Part shown: positions 1-12,229 of the stretch, piece by piece
Position numbering within the stretch: the first letter of the stretch is position 1
Layout: the number at the start of each line of letters is the position of its first letter
Origin: Massospora cicadina
Taxonomy: Eukaryota; Entomophthoromycota; Entomophthoromycetes; Entomophthorales; Entomophthoraceae
Assembly (NCBI GenBank): GCA_022478985.1
Contig: JAKSZP010000145.1
Span: forward strand, 62,001-126,000
Length of the DNA stretch: 64,000 nt
Reading direction: 5' to 3'
Notes under the pieces: generated by a model
Database searches by the model: none
The model's input: only the letters and a program-made list of their open reading frames with translations
What the model was told of the DNA's origin: nothing
Position numbers and translations under genes: made by a program

Positions 1-25
1 AGTGATTGCAACAAGAAAGAAAAGT
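1..25 (-). mobile_element. 5' tip of a LINE copy running off the left edge
   Basis: The first 25 bases match the 5' end of LINE copy 1 at 7021-7045 with one difference (agtgattgcaac then agaaagaaaagt). In copy 1 this block is the extreme 5' end of a minus-strand element, so the body of this copy must lie to the left of the window. Its target duplication cannot be checked from here. Confidence 0.75.
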
Positions 26-1749
26 CGCAGATTATCACATATAAATTGGTTGAAAAGTAATCTTGTTTGATACCAACAGAGTTTTGAGCAAACTTTGTAC
101 TTTGTCAAAACACCTTTGGCTGTAACCAAGCAGTCAAAGGTAAAATGTTATCATATTGTCACGATTTATGCCATAAATGTCAGAAGAGAGGTAGTTGCTG
201 ACAAAATTAAAGATGACATCAATCTTATCCAATTAGGTGAGGATAAACTATTTGTGCTTGTTGTAACCACTTCAAATCTATTAAAGTAAGTAATCTTAGT
301 TAAAACGCTTTACTAAATTAGTGTTAGCGTTAGTATTACAAATTTAATAAACTTTTATATATAACAATTTCCCCAAGATAGTTTAGGAAGGGGAGTATAA
401 TGGTAGGGTATGTTTTTAATTATCCTTTGATAGAGAGCAGATAATAGAATATATGGCAATGATAAAAAGCTAGGGTTTCCATAGCTTCTTCTTTTAAAAT
501 CTTTCTATTAAAAACCTTCTATTGGAGCACTTTGTTTTGAGCTTTACTTTCAATAAGGTTGTTTTACCAGTTTCTTTACAAAAATTCATATAATTTAAAA
601 GCTAAGAAAGCTTTATAAGCATTACTATAGCTTATACCTTCCAAACAAGAGTTATTATCTTGGTATATTATTCTTTCAGTTGTGGTACCAGTATTTTTTA
701 GGTATTATAGATCTTTGCAGCACATCATAGTATTGGTAGTTTCAATGGCAGTCTATATTGTTCCTAAAGGTTTCTGCATTAATATTTTTTCTAAATGCTG
801 GATGAATGAATAAGACAGATATGATTCCATAGCTACTATTGATCACCATTTCATACCATATATCTATTCTTTTTTAAGTTGTTATTAATTCAGATAATGC
901 ACATTGTTTCATTAAAATTAAATTATGAAGAATGTTATTCCTAAAATTAATATAAAGATCACTCATTACCTAATTTTCAAGCATAGAATCTGTTTATGAA
1001 CAAAGTAAACTTTATGAAGCAATATCTACATATTTAACATGAGGTGTCCAACCTGCTTACCAGCACCAAATGTATAAAATCTACTTTTGAGTAGAAATAA
1101 ATATTTCCTAAAGACGTCTAGAAACCATTTGCTAGTAAAAAATTATTTTATGACAAGTTATGTAAGGCTCATTGTGCACTGAGAGGCTGGTTTAATAATC
1201 TCATATATATTTGGTTCATGATATGATAAATAGCCTTAACATCATTATACTAAGTTGCTAGCTCTCTTCCTAAGTAATTTAAGTCTAAAGTATTAATCTT
1301 TATACATTACTTGTCAATAATTGTTAAAAGGAACTTATAACCATTATTTTTATTGATACAACGGATGTTTTTTCAAACTTCTTCATACTAGTTTGTAAGA
1401 ATCTATATGGTTTAAAAGTGATAATATAAAGTTTTAACTGATAAAAAACTTAGCTTTGTGCTGTCAGGATTTCCCTAGTAAGGGGTAAAGCCTTGTTTTG
1501 GTGTCAAATATCTAGCTACAGTTAATACCAATTATATATAATATTTATTTATATATGTTATATTAATGGACCTATATTATATTAGATAATAATATATTAT
1601 ATGAAAACAACATGTAATTTTTCATCAATTACATTGTAAGATATAAAATAACAAATCAGTTAACAGATCTATTATACTCTTCAAGAGATCTACTAAGGAG
1701 ATAATGTGATCTTACCACATGACTTGAATTATTCCTGATTATCATGCAA
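26..1749. other. AT-rich intergenic stretch, no gene seen
   Basis: This stretch is strongly AT-rich with many stops in all frames. A short plus-strand frame at 95-289 (64 codons) has no recognisable motif and I treat it as chance. I see no tRNA, LTR or tandem array. Confidence 0.6.
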
Positions 1750-1877
1750 TTAATCTTTAATATAAATTTAGATTTAAATTTATTGTGAGGAAGGCCAACC
1801 AGGGGACGGACACTTCCAAATGTCAACCTGAAAGAGACAAAACTTAGTAACATGGAAGGCACCCCAGAGAAGCGATG

Positions 1878-4800
1878 CTATCTCTTGTTGCCATCAGGAA
1901 CGCCACTTATGGGGAGGAGGAGGGAACGTGTGAATGGGCCGTAGCCACAATTGAACACGTGTGGAGGAAGGGGTCTGATTTGATGAAACAAACTGGGAAC
2001 CAGGAGGAGACCAGCTGTCAGCGACGTGGTGGGAGGTATCAAAACATCCACACCTGAAAGTGGTCCACCAAATGAGACTGGAATCTGTGGACAGCTTCTG
2101 GGAGGAGGGTGGGAGTGAAGCCTGCGATGGCATCCAAGACAATCGTGTGGATAGTCCACATGGCTATTGCAACCACCAGAGCATGGAAGGAAGGGTGGAA
2201 GGGGGAGGCCATTGATAAAGCAAACATATCTCTTGACAGGCTGAAGGGATGTGTTTGATCCTGGCCAAGCAGACGTTGGACTTCGCGCCATATCACTTTA
2301 GAGGCAGGACACTTCTCCAGGCGGTGGAACAGCGTTCCATACTGGCCACACATGACGCAGGATGAGTGTAAAGCGTTAGAGCGCTCAGCTGTACAGTACA
2401 CCCGCCTCAGGCAGCGCCACACATGGGAACGGATTTGAGGCTGCAACAGAGGATGGTGTGCGTATTTCCAGATAGTTTTGGGTCTCAATGGAGTAAGGGA
2501 TGTCCATCATGTCCAGGTAGTCCACCCCAGATAGGACATGGGGCCGTGTGGGGATCACGAAATCATAAATGGGTAGCCCTGTACCTCTTGTGTGAACTGG
2601 GGTGAGGGGCGGCCTCTTTGGGTTGTATGTCCACTAATACAAATTTTCCACTCTGCACTCCGCATGGAGAGGAGGATTCGTTTGTAGTGGGTTTTAGTAC
2701 CGTGAAGACCTGTGGCCGATGGGTGTAAAGCCAGGTAGTTCATCAGGGAGTGGGGGCTCTATGGATTGTTGAGGCCCAAGGCGCGGAGAAGTTGGAGTAG
2801 CCGCGCGGGACCAGTGTTGGTAGGGGAGCGTAGGGGTGGTGATGGCCGCAATCCAGGTACCCAAGATCTTGGCCGCATGGGCTCTGAAGTCCAGCAGGCC
2901 CATGCCACCATGCTGATGAGGGCCAAACATGATATCTAGCCATACTGGTGGAGGGAGACCTGACCATAGCCATCCTTGCAGCAGGGCATGCAAGGATTTG
3001 AAGAAGCATGGGGAGAAGGGGATGGCGTGGGCTCCAAACCAGACTTTGGAGAGGAGCATAGAGTTGGCTAAAACAACCCTGCCAGTAAGGGAAGTAGGGT
3101 GGGCTCTGAGGGAGGCGGTGCACTTAGTCATGTTGTTTAGAATATGACTCTTCATTACTGCTGATGCGTATCTGCCTGCCTCCACCCACGTGCCCAGATG
3201 GCAAATCAGCCCTATGGTAGGGCGTGCACAAAGGGGAGTACCAGTGGGGCGGTGTGGGGTGAGCTGGGAGGGCGAGCGCGTGTGCAAGCAGATGGGCCAG
3301 GCTGAGCGCTGGTTGCAGGGGGCCCAGCAGTTATGATACCGACCAAGGAGGATGATTTCATTTTTGGAGGCATTCAGTGCAGCGTTACTTACCCGTGTAA
3401 TACTCCTGGATGAGGGCTTCAAGTGCGCGTGCATCTTTATTATTAGACACCCCAACCACACAATCATCTGCAAACGCCATCATCTTGACTGGGGCTTGCC
3501 TGGCACATGGACCCCGGTGAGTTGGGCATTTGCATTTCGAAGTAGTGGGTCAAGGCTGAAGTTGTATAAGAGTGGGCTAAGGGGGTCCCCTTGTCACAAG
3601 CCCCTTTGAGGGCGGACTACTTCTGTTAGGAAGCCAGGGCCACGCACTGCCATTGTTGCAGATTCCGTGAGCAGCATTACCCAGTTGATGAAGCGAGGGG
3701 TAGGCGGAATTGATGGAGGCAGGCCCTGAGGTATTTCCAGTTTACTCTATCATAGGCCTTTTGTTGGTCCAAGAATACAAATGCCCCAGAGGCTGTGGAC
3801 TGACATACATTAGCCACAGAGTGCACGTTATCCCAAATCGACCTTCTGGGGATGAAATTGAATTGTTCTGGGGAGATGGTGGCAGATGCTACAGTCCCTA
3901 AACGGTTAGCCATGATTTTTGTTAAAATTTTAGTGACTGTGTTAGTCAAAGAAATGGGGCGCCAGTTGGCTAAGTCTAGCTTATCCCTTTCTGAAGAGTG
4001 TGACAGTGAAGGCCTCATGTCCTCCTGGTAGGAGGCGCGTTTCCAACAGGCTTTGGTTAAGTGAGGCGAGCACAATGGGGATATATATTTGAAATACTTT
4101 TTTTGTAGAATTCATATGGAATGCCATCTGGGACTGAGCATTTTTGGTTTGGCGCACTGTGAATGGCTGTCCATAATTCGTTCGGTGTAATCAAATTCAT
4201 TACTTCTGGGTATCAGAAAACGGTGTGGATGTGGGCTCAGTCAAGAAATTCCACCACTTTGGCCAGCTGAATTGGATCGGGTTAGTACAACTTGGAGTAA
4301 TACTTTTGTGTTTCAATTGCCACTTTGGCTGGCATATCCGCAATAGAATCATCCAGTCTTTGCACCTGTGTGCAGGCCACGCTCTGGCATGGTGCAAATT
4401 TTTTTCAAAGAAATGTGCAGTGCACTTGTCACCTTTTGTGATGTGTTTGGCCCTATACTGAACACAAACCCGATGTTTGTGTTGCCTTTCAAGTGCGTTG
4501 AGGTGGGCGGCTGCCTCTGCCCACTTCTGGCCCCATGCAGAGCTGTATCCTGTAGATGGGATATTGGACTCCAGGTGTGCCAACTCTGCCAGAGCGTGCA
4601 AAATGACCGCCAATGTGGCTCGTGAGCATCTGGAGGAGAGGTGGCGAGAGTGGCGGATGGTATCATCTTTGAAAGTTGCTCATGTGGAAATGGGGTCCAT
4701 GCAAAACAGTGCAACAAACTCTTTTGCCAAAGTTGCTGATTCCACCCACATGGAAAATACTGGTGATGCGAGCTTGGGGGGCGGATTTTGCACCAATGTG

Positions 4801-5538
4801 GGGTCTTAGCAGCTGTGACAGATAGGTGGTAGGTTATCAAGACCAGTCAATGGTCAGAGAATTCCATTTTTGTTGTTTTTTATTGTGGGATATGTGGGGT
4901 TGGAATTTTACCAGCGTAAGGATAAGGTTGTTATGGGACATGGACCTTAATTGGCCGTTGTGGATGTGAGGGCGCATCATGTTCTCAAGCAGTGGGACTT
5001 GCAGCAGCCGCGCATCTATTAACTCAAGAGTGGGCTTTAGAACGCGAAGTTCAATGTGGCCCTGGGGGGCGTGGGAGGAGGAAGGCCACCAGTCCGTTTG
5101 AGTTTAGCCAGCAGTTCATATTGCCAACTACAAAAGGGTCTGGGGGTAGCGGGAGGGATTTGACTGATGAGAAAAATTCCTGATGCTCTTGTGCACAGGT
5201 AAGGGCATTTATGTTGACAATAGCGTGTGCCACATCAGCCCACGAGAATGTAACGACAAGGACTCAGCCATTGAGGAAGGATTCTGATGATAAAAATTTG
5301 AAAAAACTATTTTTCTGAAATAGCACCCTACAGTGCTCTGACCAAAAGGATAGGGATGGGAGGAGCACTGTTTTCCAAGCTTCCTCGGAACCTCATGGAC
5401 AGTGGGACTCCTGGATGGCCAGGATATCCATGGGTAAATTTTGTTGTAAAAAACTCAGTTTCCTAGCCCAGGACAGGGAGGCCTTGAGTCCGGCGATATT
5501 TAACATCCCTAAAGTGAAGGTTTCCCCCTTCGCACCTT
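1878..5538 (-). pseudogene. LINE copy 1 ORF2: endonuclease / reverse transcriptase / zinc finger (broken)
   Basis: In family terms, ORF2 nicks the target DNA and copies the element RNA in place. The APE endonuclease lies at about 4850-5525: LNIAGLKA and DILAIQESH near its start, then NMNCW where the GDMN motif is expected. The RT palm motif FVFLDQQKAYDRVNW is at about 3741-3793 and the catalytic FADD near 3465-3480. A C-terminal zinc finger, CVMCGQYGTLFHRLEKC, lies at about 2310-2360. The gene is dead: a one-base shift separates FADD from the downstream VSNAALNASK block (about 3395-3400), and other frame breaks lie in the endonuclease and linker. I see no RNase H domain. It overlaps none of ORF1, which ends about 20 bases upstream. 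Confidence 0.85.
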
Positions 5539-5558
5539 AGGTGTGAGGGGGTGGGCAC

Positions 5559-6880
5559 CTGGGCCTACCAGCCTCCTCTAGATCCCCATGGGCCTTCACA
5601 GCAGCATGGGTGTTAGCAGCAATGCTATCAGGATTTTTGTTAATTTTTTCAGAAAGAGTTGCATTGGCTTTAGCCTTCACTTTTTGTTTCCCCGACGTTG
5701 GACAAATTTTTTGCGGTGCAGATGAGTTCAGTGCACTGTTGAGTGGGTCAAAATTTTTTTTTCAGTTGGGATGGGTCCCAAGTCAGTTTTGACTGGAGCT
5801 TGGGTGCAACAATTGGGTGAGATTGAGTCCCCCATCAGATCCCTGGATTGAGTGGCCCAATCATTATGGGCTTCCCAATCTGATTGGTTGATGGATTCCC
5901 AAGTTGCTTCCACCGCAAAGGTTTCAATGTCCTCCTGGCGTTGGGAGTATGGGATAGCAGTGGTGGCTTTGGCTGCTTCCTTGGCCGCGGCCCTGTGGGC
6001 CTGCTTGGCCTTCTTCCACTCTTGTGGGGAGATAGGCTTTACCAGTAGGTAGCAGCCTTGTGCTCCCCACGTGAAGGCCTCCTTGGTGCTTGCGGTTGGT
6101 TCATAGTGCACCTCTCCGCTGGCCATGGCTGCTGAGGGGTGCTCTTGGAATGTGACGCCCTCCTTGGTGGGGCATGTGTGCGCCTTATGGCCGAATGCAT
6201 CACAGTGGGTGCAGATGGGGGGCGCGCTGTCCACGGTCACCCAGAATGGGTGGGTGGTATGCCCTGCAATATCAATAAAAGTGGAGTGCAGGATCTGGGT
6301 TAGGTCCTTCACAATCTCCTCAGTTGGGGTCAGGACTGTGATGGCTTTGCCGGTGCACAGGTGTGGCATCAGCATGAAGCGTTGCATTTCAAAAGATTGA
6401 ATTTCACCATATATTGTGAGACCATCTCTCAGGTGTTGTTCCAGGATGTCACATTTTACTGTAGTAGGCAAAAAGTCGAACGTGAGGAAAATTTGGTTTG
6501 ATTTCATCCATCTGGTGCGTTTGGTTTTGATGACCCGTTGCCCTTCAGGGAGGTCAATCACTATGTGCACCACAGCAGCTTCATCTGCTTCCTCTTTGTT
6601 TTTGAAACCTAGGTCCAGCCAACTATGTGACAAGGAGTAAGGTGCGATATACACTGCAGTTGGGAAAATTGTGTGCACATCTTCACAAAATTTTTCCCAT
6701 AAGGCCGTTTGTTGAATGTCCAGAAACACGCAGACTCCAAATTCCACTGACAAAAGTGGCTGGGAGTGTGGCATGTTGATGTACTGGCTGCATCGTGCTT
6801 GCCATGTGAGTATTTCTGGGGAAATAGTGACCGCTGGTTTTCTTAAAATTTTTGTCTATTCTGCCAGTTTCTCCGGGGCG
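5559..6880 (-). pseudogene. LINE copy 1 ORF1: RNA-binding Gag-like protein with zinc knuckle
   Basis: The longest open stretch is 5728-6774 (348 codons). It contains a globular N-terminal part (YIAPYSLSHSWLDLGF near the start), the zinc knuckle CTHCDAFGHKAHTC (CX2CX4HX4C), an Ala/Lys-rich helix (KKAKQAHRAAAKEAAKA) and an acidic tail. Homology to copy 2 continues upstream of the first Met (ILTWQARCSQYIN) to an in-frame TAG, so the true start is further upstream near 6880. Downstream, a frameshift near 5728 must be crossed to reach the end that matches copy 2 (SIAANTHAAVKAHG). In family terms it packages the element RNA; that role is inferred here. Confidence 0.85.
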
Positions 6881-7085
6881 TTTTCAAATGTTGGAGGCCG
6901 CGGGCCTTCCACCTGCTCCTCTTACCTTACTTGCCCAACTGCTCCCTGACATGGGCGCAGACTAATCTCCTTTGTGAGATTATCAAACTAGATTCAGACT
7001 TGAATTGAATAGGTTGCAAAAGTGATTGCAACGAGAAAGAAAAGTTTTTAAATATAATTTTCTTGAGCTCTTAATCTTTAATATA

Positions 7086-8997
7086 TGCATCTGATATTGG
7101 TATTTCATTTAGCCTTCATCTATGATAATTCCTAATACTATAGATAGTACTATACTTTATATAATAAAAATATCTTTCCTTGCAAATTATTAACTCTTTT
7201 AAGTTCAATATAAGAATCTTATTTTGGATTATAGTGCATTTTCAACAGTTGGTGTTTTTTTTCAACAACTTTTATCCAGCCCACAGGAACCTCTAAACCA
7301 TTACCAGCTGGTTAAGTTCCAACAAATAGTGAAATTATTGTACCGCTGAACCTCTGATAAAAATAAAATACTATATTATCTATATACTGGGTTTAAGCAA
7401 AATTAAGACTCTGTACTAAAATCCAATTGAGCTTAGATGGCTAGACTCAATTAATATTAGATTAAGTGCAAATTTCACTAGCAAACATAAGCTTTTCTTC
7501 AGTTATCCTGCCATTGATTTGTTTTGTTATGTTTGTAGTTGTAACAATCAGAAAATTCCAGTTTCCTACTGCCATATAATAAATAATTCCTAGGTGCACT
7601 GAAAAGCAACCAAAGCAGCCTAACAAGTGGGAGAGTTTGGGGCACCAACAGCGCCAAACATTGCCTACTACTAGTTGGTTATGCAAAGTCCTCAGGGTTG
7701 GTCTGACCCAACCACGTGAAAGCTCCTCAAAACTGGATACCCAAAAAAGACCAATAGGTAAGCGAGGTATGCCAACCCCTAAAACAACCATTATTTTCTA
7801 TTCTGGATATAAAAAGGGTATGTCAACCAGAACTTTTTTCAGTGAAACAACTGACAAATGCTCCATAGGAAGGGAAAACTAATGGTATAATTCTGAAGCG
7901 AGCTTTGGAATTGGCGGGCGCGCTTATATAGGCTGGATTTTGGGGCCTCACCCAAAACCAACTGAGCCAAAAGTATTTTTAAACGATTTGACTCATATTC
8001 AAAAATATGAATCTGAGTCAAAATGCAACGAATGAGATGAACTTGATTGTTACTGTGGTGACTACTTTTATTTTTATTTCTGATTCTTTCAATTAAAGCC
8101 TATTAAATAATAGAGTTTTCTACATTATTGAACCAGCATAAAGAGTAATTATAATTTAGTGTATCCTCAATTACATGAGTTTATCTATCACTACAAAGCA
8201 TAATTTTTTGTCCATCAATGCTTTATAATTAGGTTCTGTCATCTAATTAATAGTTTTACTCCTCCATAATGGTTCTAAAAACTTATTCAAGATCATTACA
8301 AAAATGTGATTCTGTAACATTTTCATAGTCACTTCTTACAGCAATTACTTTAACCATTCTTAAATCTTTTTAATGTACAAAGTCTTCTTTATGTTCATAA
8401 GTTCATTTTTACCACAATTCAGAATTTTACTGGCCAAACCATTACTCCCTATTTTACAAAAATAAAATAAATTGGTTCCAAAACATAGTATCACTTAATA
8501 AATTCTAAAACAGTTGGTGTTGCTCAATTTACCCACTTTTGGTAAATGCTTAGTTTGAATTAGTATGAAACCCTCATCGGTAAACCTATGCAATTCATTT
8601 TATGTTGGTAAGATTTAATCCTGCTGTCCCCTATGTGGCAGTGGTGCACCACCTCCTAGTGTTACTTTGGTTGTTATTAACATGTGTCCTGGATGGCTCT
8701 TCTAGCCCTTTCAACACTTCTGGTCAATTTGTCCCAGATAAGGACTTAGCTCTCCACCTTGAATGAACTTAACTGTTTTGCACCCCCTTGTGATCCCCAG
8801 AGAAATATGGAAGCTGCTTTTTGGGTTGAATAAGGCAAGTTGTTATCATTAATTGATAAATTTATTATTGATTTAGCCACGCGGTTATGCAGCCTGCCAG
8901 CATCATTGTTTTCTGAACCCTTCAGAGGTATTTTGACTTGTCTTCACACTTGAAGCCAATGCTGCATTTGCAGAAAATTTCTTTGTTGTTTCAAAAA
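7086..8997. other. AT-rich intergenic stretch with one dispersed-repeat segment
   Basis: No gene is supported. Overlapping frames on both strands at 7462-7882 lack motifs. A segment at about 7690-7800, including a small hairpin (GGTTGG, 6-base loop, CCAACC) and TAGGTAAGCGAGGT, resembles 63090-63215 and suggests a dispersed repeat. The rest shows nothing I can name. Confidence 0.5.
7690..7800. repeat. Dispersed repeat segment, copy 1
   Basis: By eye, 7742-7793 (CAAAAAA, then TAGGTAAGCGAGGT, then CCAACCCCTAAAACAACC) aligns with 63161-63213 at roughly three-quarters identity. The element type is unknown. The pattern could be an LTR end or a non-autonomous element. Confidence 0.4.
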
Positions 8998-10122
8998 TGT
9001 TATCTTTTAAAAACTGTGTAATCTTTAAACTTTCAGGATTGTGGCTTGCTTCTGCACTCCTGTTATCTGCACAGGTTCTATTATGAGCGTTGTATGAATT
9101 GATGATAATAATTAATTGAATAGAGTGTAACAGTATGAAGACTATCACTCTGGTTAAACTTTTTATAGCCAGGTTGAATATTGGGTCCAACGCTAAACTG
9201 ATGCTTGTCCTTCTAATCTTTAGAGGTGCTTCTGGAATAGTAGGGAACTTTTTCCCTCTAACTCTTCCTTCTGTTAGAACTTAACCTAGCCTTAGATTCA
9301 AATATTATTCTTCTCTTTTGAGGTAGGGTCCGCGGAGATAACAAATAAAATAAACAGATTATCTTTTAACTTTCCACTCATGTTTCAAGAGTAAAATATA
9401 CATTAAACTCAGGAAAGTCTACATTATTAAAGTATTGAACTTTTCTTATCTGTATCTGCTTTATTTGAAAGGATACAAGTTTATGTATTAGGGAATGCAG
9501 AGCTCATATCTTCAGTTGGCGCCCCAATTGTAAATGTAGCAGTCACAGATGAATTAACCCTCCAGGGTTACGTTCAATGATGATCTTCCTCATTGGTTAG
9601 TCAGATTCCACTCCTAATCATAAATGTTACCTCATATGAATCAAATCAAAGAATGTGTCCCTAACGCCTTTGCTCAACCCCAGCTTTTCATCTTTGTCAG
9701 GTTAACAACCTGTTTAAGTAATGAGACAACCACCCATAAACAGCAGATCATGATACTTAAAAGGTTAACTTACAAGTTGTTTATTACAGGCGGCATCAAT
9801 CACCTAGCAACTCATTAGCCCCTTAGTCAATTAACAACAAAATCTGATTAACTCCTTTAAGTTAATTAAATTGTCAATGTTAAATTTAATAACCTAATCA
9901 CTTTTTATTGTCAGGGATCATCCCCCAACAAAACATTAGAAATCCAGCGGATCAAATCACAGTAGATAATTTAATGCTCACCAGTATTATTTCTATGAAC
10001 AATAGTTATTATATATAATCAATAACTCCCAAATCCACTTAGCAGACCTTATCCCCTAGTATATTAGCAGGTTTAATAAAGTTAATTAAGCTAGGTGATG
10101 TGGGCATACTGAAATTTCAACA
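8998..10122 (-). repeat. Gyp-1 3' LTR
   Basis: On the minus strand it starts TGTTGAAATTTC and ends in a degenerate CA. It pairs with 16166-17289; shared landmarks include TTTATAGCCAGGTTGAATAT and GGTCCGCGGAGATA. A purine-rich tract directly precedes it at 10123-10133. Confidence 0.85.
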
Positions 10123-10699
10123 ATCCCCCACTTGAATGGATTATCCAGCAAGGAAGATTTTCTGGAAGCATTCGCCACTTTGATCCCTGCCTGAGTCTGC
10201 TAGCTAGGTCAAAATTTGATTTCACCTAGTTAATTTACTCTTTTTTCTCAATGCATCTCTGGGAAATCCTTCTTCTTAACATGTTTCATTTCCTTGTCCT
10301 TCTCTCTTCCACCTCTTCAGAGCGTGGTTCCCATGACCACATGCAGTACCAGCCTATTTTGGGTATTTTTTTCAATAAAAGATCTGGAAATCCTGTATCC
10401 CCCAGGTTGGGTTTATATGACACTTTATCATTTAAAGGACTTATTGGCGGCTTCCCTGATCCCTTGGCACTTTTATTCCCCCAGGATGAGCTCTCTGGTT
10501 TATATAATAGTGGATAATCTTGAACTTATTTCCTAGGGCCTCATTCCAGTGGATTCAGTTTCAACCCATCCTGATACTGCCAACATGCTTATTTACTTTA
10601 GCGCCTTGGTACTACTCAAAGCGGATCCAGTTTTAACACAATCTGATCCTAATAATAACATAGGGGACAAAACCAGATGATTTTGATGGCAACAAAATG

Positions 10700-11980
10700 A
10701 AAAGTGGTATTTAGTATATTTTTTGCATTTTTACCTTTCTATATATTTTTTCTCAATAGTTTTATATATTAAATCATTTTTTTTGTATATTTATTATAGG
10801 TTAGTTTTTCTCTTTTTTGCAATGGAACTTATCCTATAATTAGGTTCAGCGGCTATTTCCCCCTACTCTAGTTCAGAGGTTCTTTTTTGAATTTAATCAG
10901 TTATCATGGTTCAGAGGTCTTTTTAGACTTAACCAACTCACTAGGACTTAACCTATAGTTAGTAGGTTCAGTGGTCCCACAGGAACTTTGCAACTTATTA
11001 TTACACTAGAACAATACTTTAGGTAATTAGTATTAACCCAATTCACTATAAGACCATCAGTTAAGTTTTTTATCATGTAGGCATCTGTCACCAACTAGGC
11101 AATAATCTCATACGGACATGACCAAAGCATCCAGCTTGTTTTTCTTTCAAAACCATGGGCATTGCAATAGGCTACCTATCCCCCACATGGTACTCTTATA
11201 GCGCTGGTCAGTTCTTGTCATTTATTATCTTTTTATTTAATTTTCTCTTTAGTGTGGTATTAAATTCCTGTGATTGCAGTTCAATCATATACTTGCAAGT
11301 TGTGCCAGGTATTTCACTGCACTTATACCTCAAGCTTTCTATGACAGAATACAAAATCAGCAATAGTGCTTCTCTTCATCCATGTAAAGTTTGAATAACA
11401 TTTTCCCTGCTGCTGAATGATGACTGATATTGTAGGCAAATGTAACCAAAATCATGAAAATTCCTTAAAAAGAATTTTTCCTTGCAATCAACTTTATCAG
11501 TGTCGCAGCTAGTGTTCTGTTTACTTTTTCACCATTCCGTTTGTTTCTGGCCAGTAAGGAATGAATGTTACTAATCAAATTTTAATCAATTCATTCAGTC
11601 TTGGGATCTCATAGGATGTGAAATTGGGATAAGTTGTCGCTTAATAAAACTTGTGGGAATCCATACTGGTATAACACTTGGTCCAGTATAAATCTCGCCA
11701 TGCTTGTACTCCACTTTGATCATGGCTTTCATTTCTACCCATCTAGTCAAATTGTCTATTGCCACCATTATGTACTTTACTCCCCCAGTACTGACATTCA
11801 GGGATCACATCTATTGACACTGTGTGCCAAGAGAACCCAGAGCATATTATCTGGTATACCATTTCATTCTTGTGCGTCTTGTGGAGATGACATTCCATGC
11901 AACAGGCCAAAAAATTGGTGCCATCACAGTTGATCGATTCCCAGTGATATTACTGGCATATATGGTCCATGATTTTTCTT
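10700..11980 (-). pseudogene. Gyp-1 integrase remnant
   Basis: Minus-strand translation, moving between frames, gives the integrase core: YIMVAIDNLTRWVEMKA, YQYGFPQVLLSDNLSQF and YWPETNGMV followed by VNRTLAATL. These correspond to the D, D and E blocks of retroviral integrases. Integrase inserts the cDNA into the host chromosome. The region is riddled with stops and shifts and cannot encode an active enzyme. I did not find a chromodomain. Confidence 0.75.
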
Positions 11981-12229
11981 AGACCACCATATTGATGACC
12001 CTGTGAGTGGCTGAATGATTCCACTCATTCTGACATATTTGGAAATAATTTGTTTTCTGTCAATCAATTTGTATAACTGTCCGTCCTTAATTTTGTTTTT
12101 CCATTGCTTTTTTAGTACAATTTTATTCTTTGAGGCTCTTCACAAATATTGCCTTCAATCATCCTCTAAAATAACTTATCCGCTTGATTATAGAAAACTT
12201 GAATGGCAGGTAATCTTGATAATTTATCA

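Larger units (their letters stand above)
1765..7070 (-). mobile_element. LINE copy 1 (non-LTR retrotransposon, near full length, decayed)
   Basis: This 5.3-kb minus-strand element has two reading frames: a zinc-knuckle ORF1 and an ORF2 with APE-type endonuclease, reverse transcriptase and a C-terminal zinc finger. Its 3' end carries the tail GTCCGTCCCCTGG followed by an AT-rich run, shared with LINE copy 2 and the NA elements. A perfect 15-bp direct repeat, ttaatctttaatata, lies at 1750-1764 and 7071-7085 and is the likely target-site duplication. Taking it as such adds about 22 bases beyond the 5' end seen in copy 2, so the 5' boundary could be nearer 7048. It is clearly more GC-rich than its AT-rich flanks. 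I assign no named clade; APE plus CCHC is compatible with Tad-like or L1-like fungal LINEs. Confidence 0.9.

Noticed and set aside
1875..6949. Plus-strand ORFs across LINE copy 1, such as 4477-4809 and 6125-6400
   Set aside because: They are shadows of the GC-rich minus-strand ORF1 and ORF2.
7462..7882. Overlapping ORFs of 81-109 codons on both strands
   Set aside because: They show no motif and no homology to the elements around; the region looks like part of a dispersed repeat.
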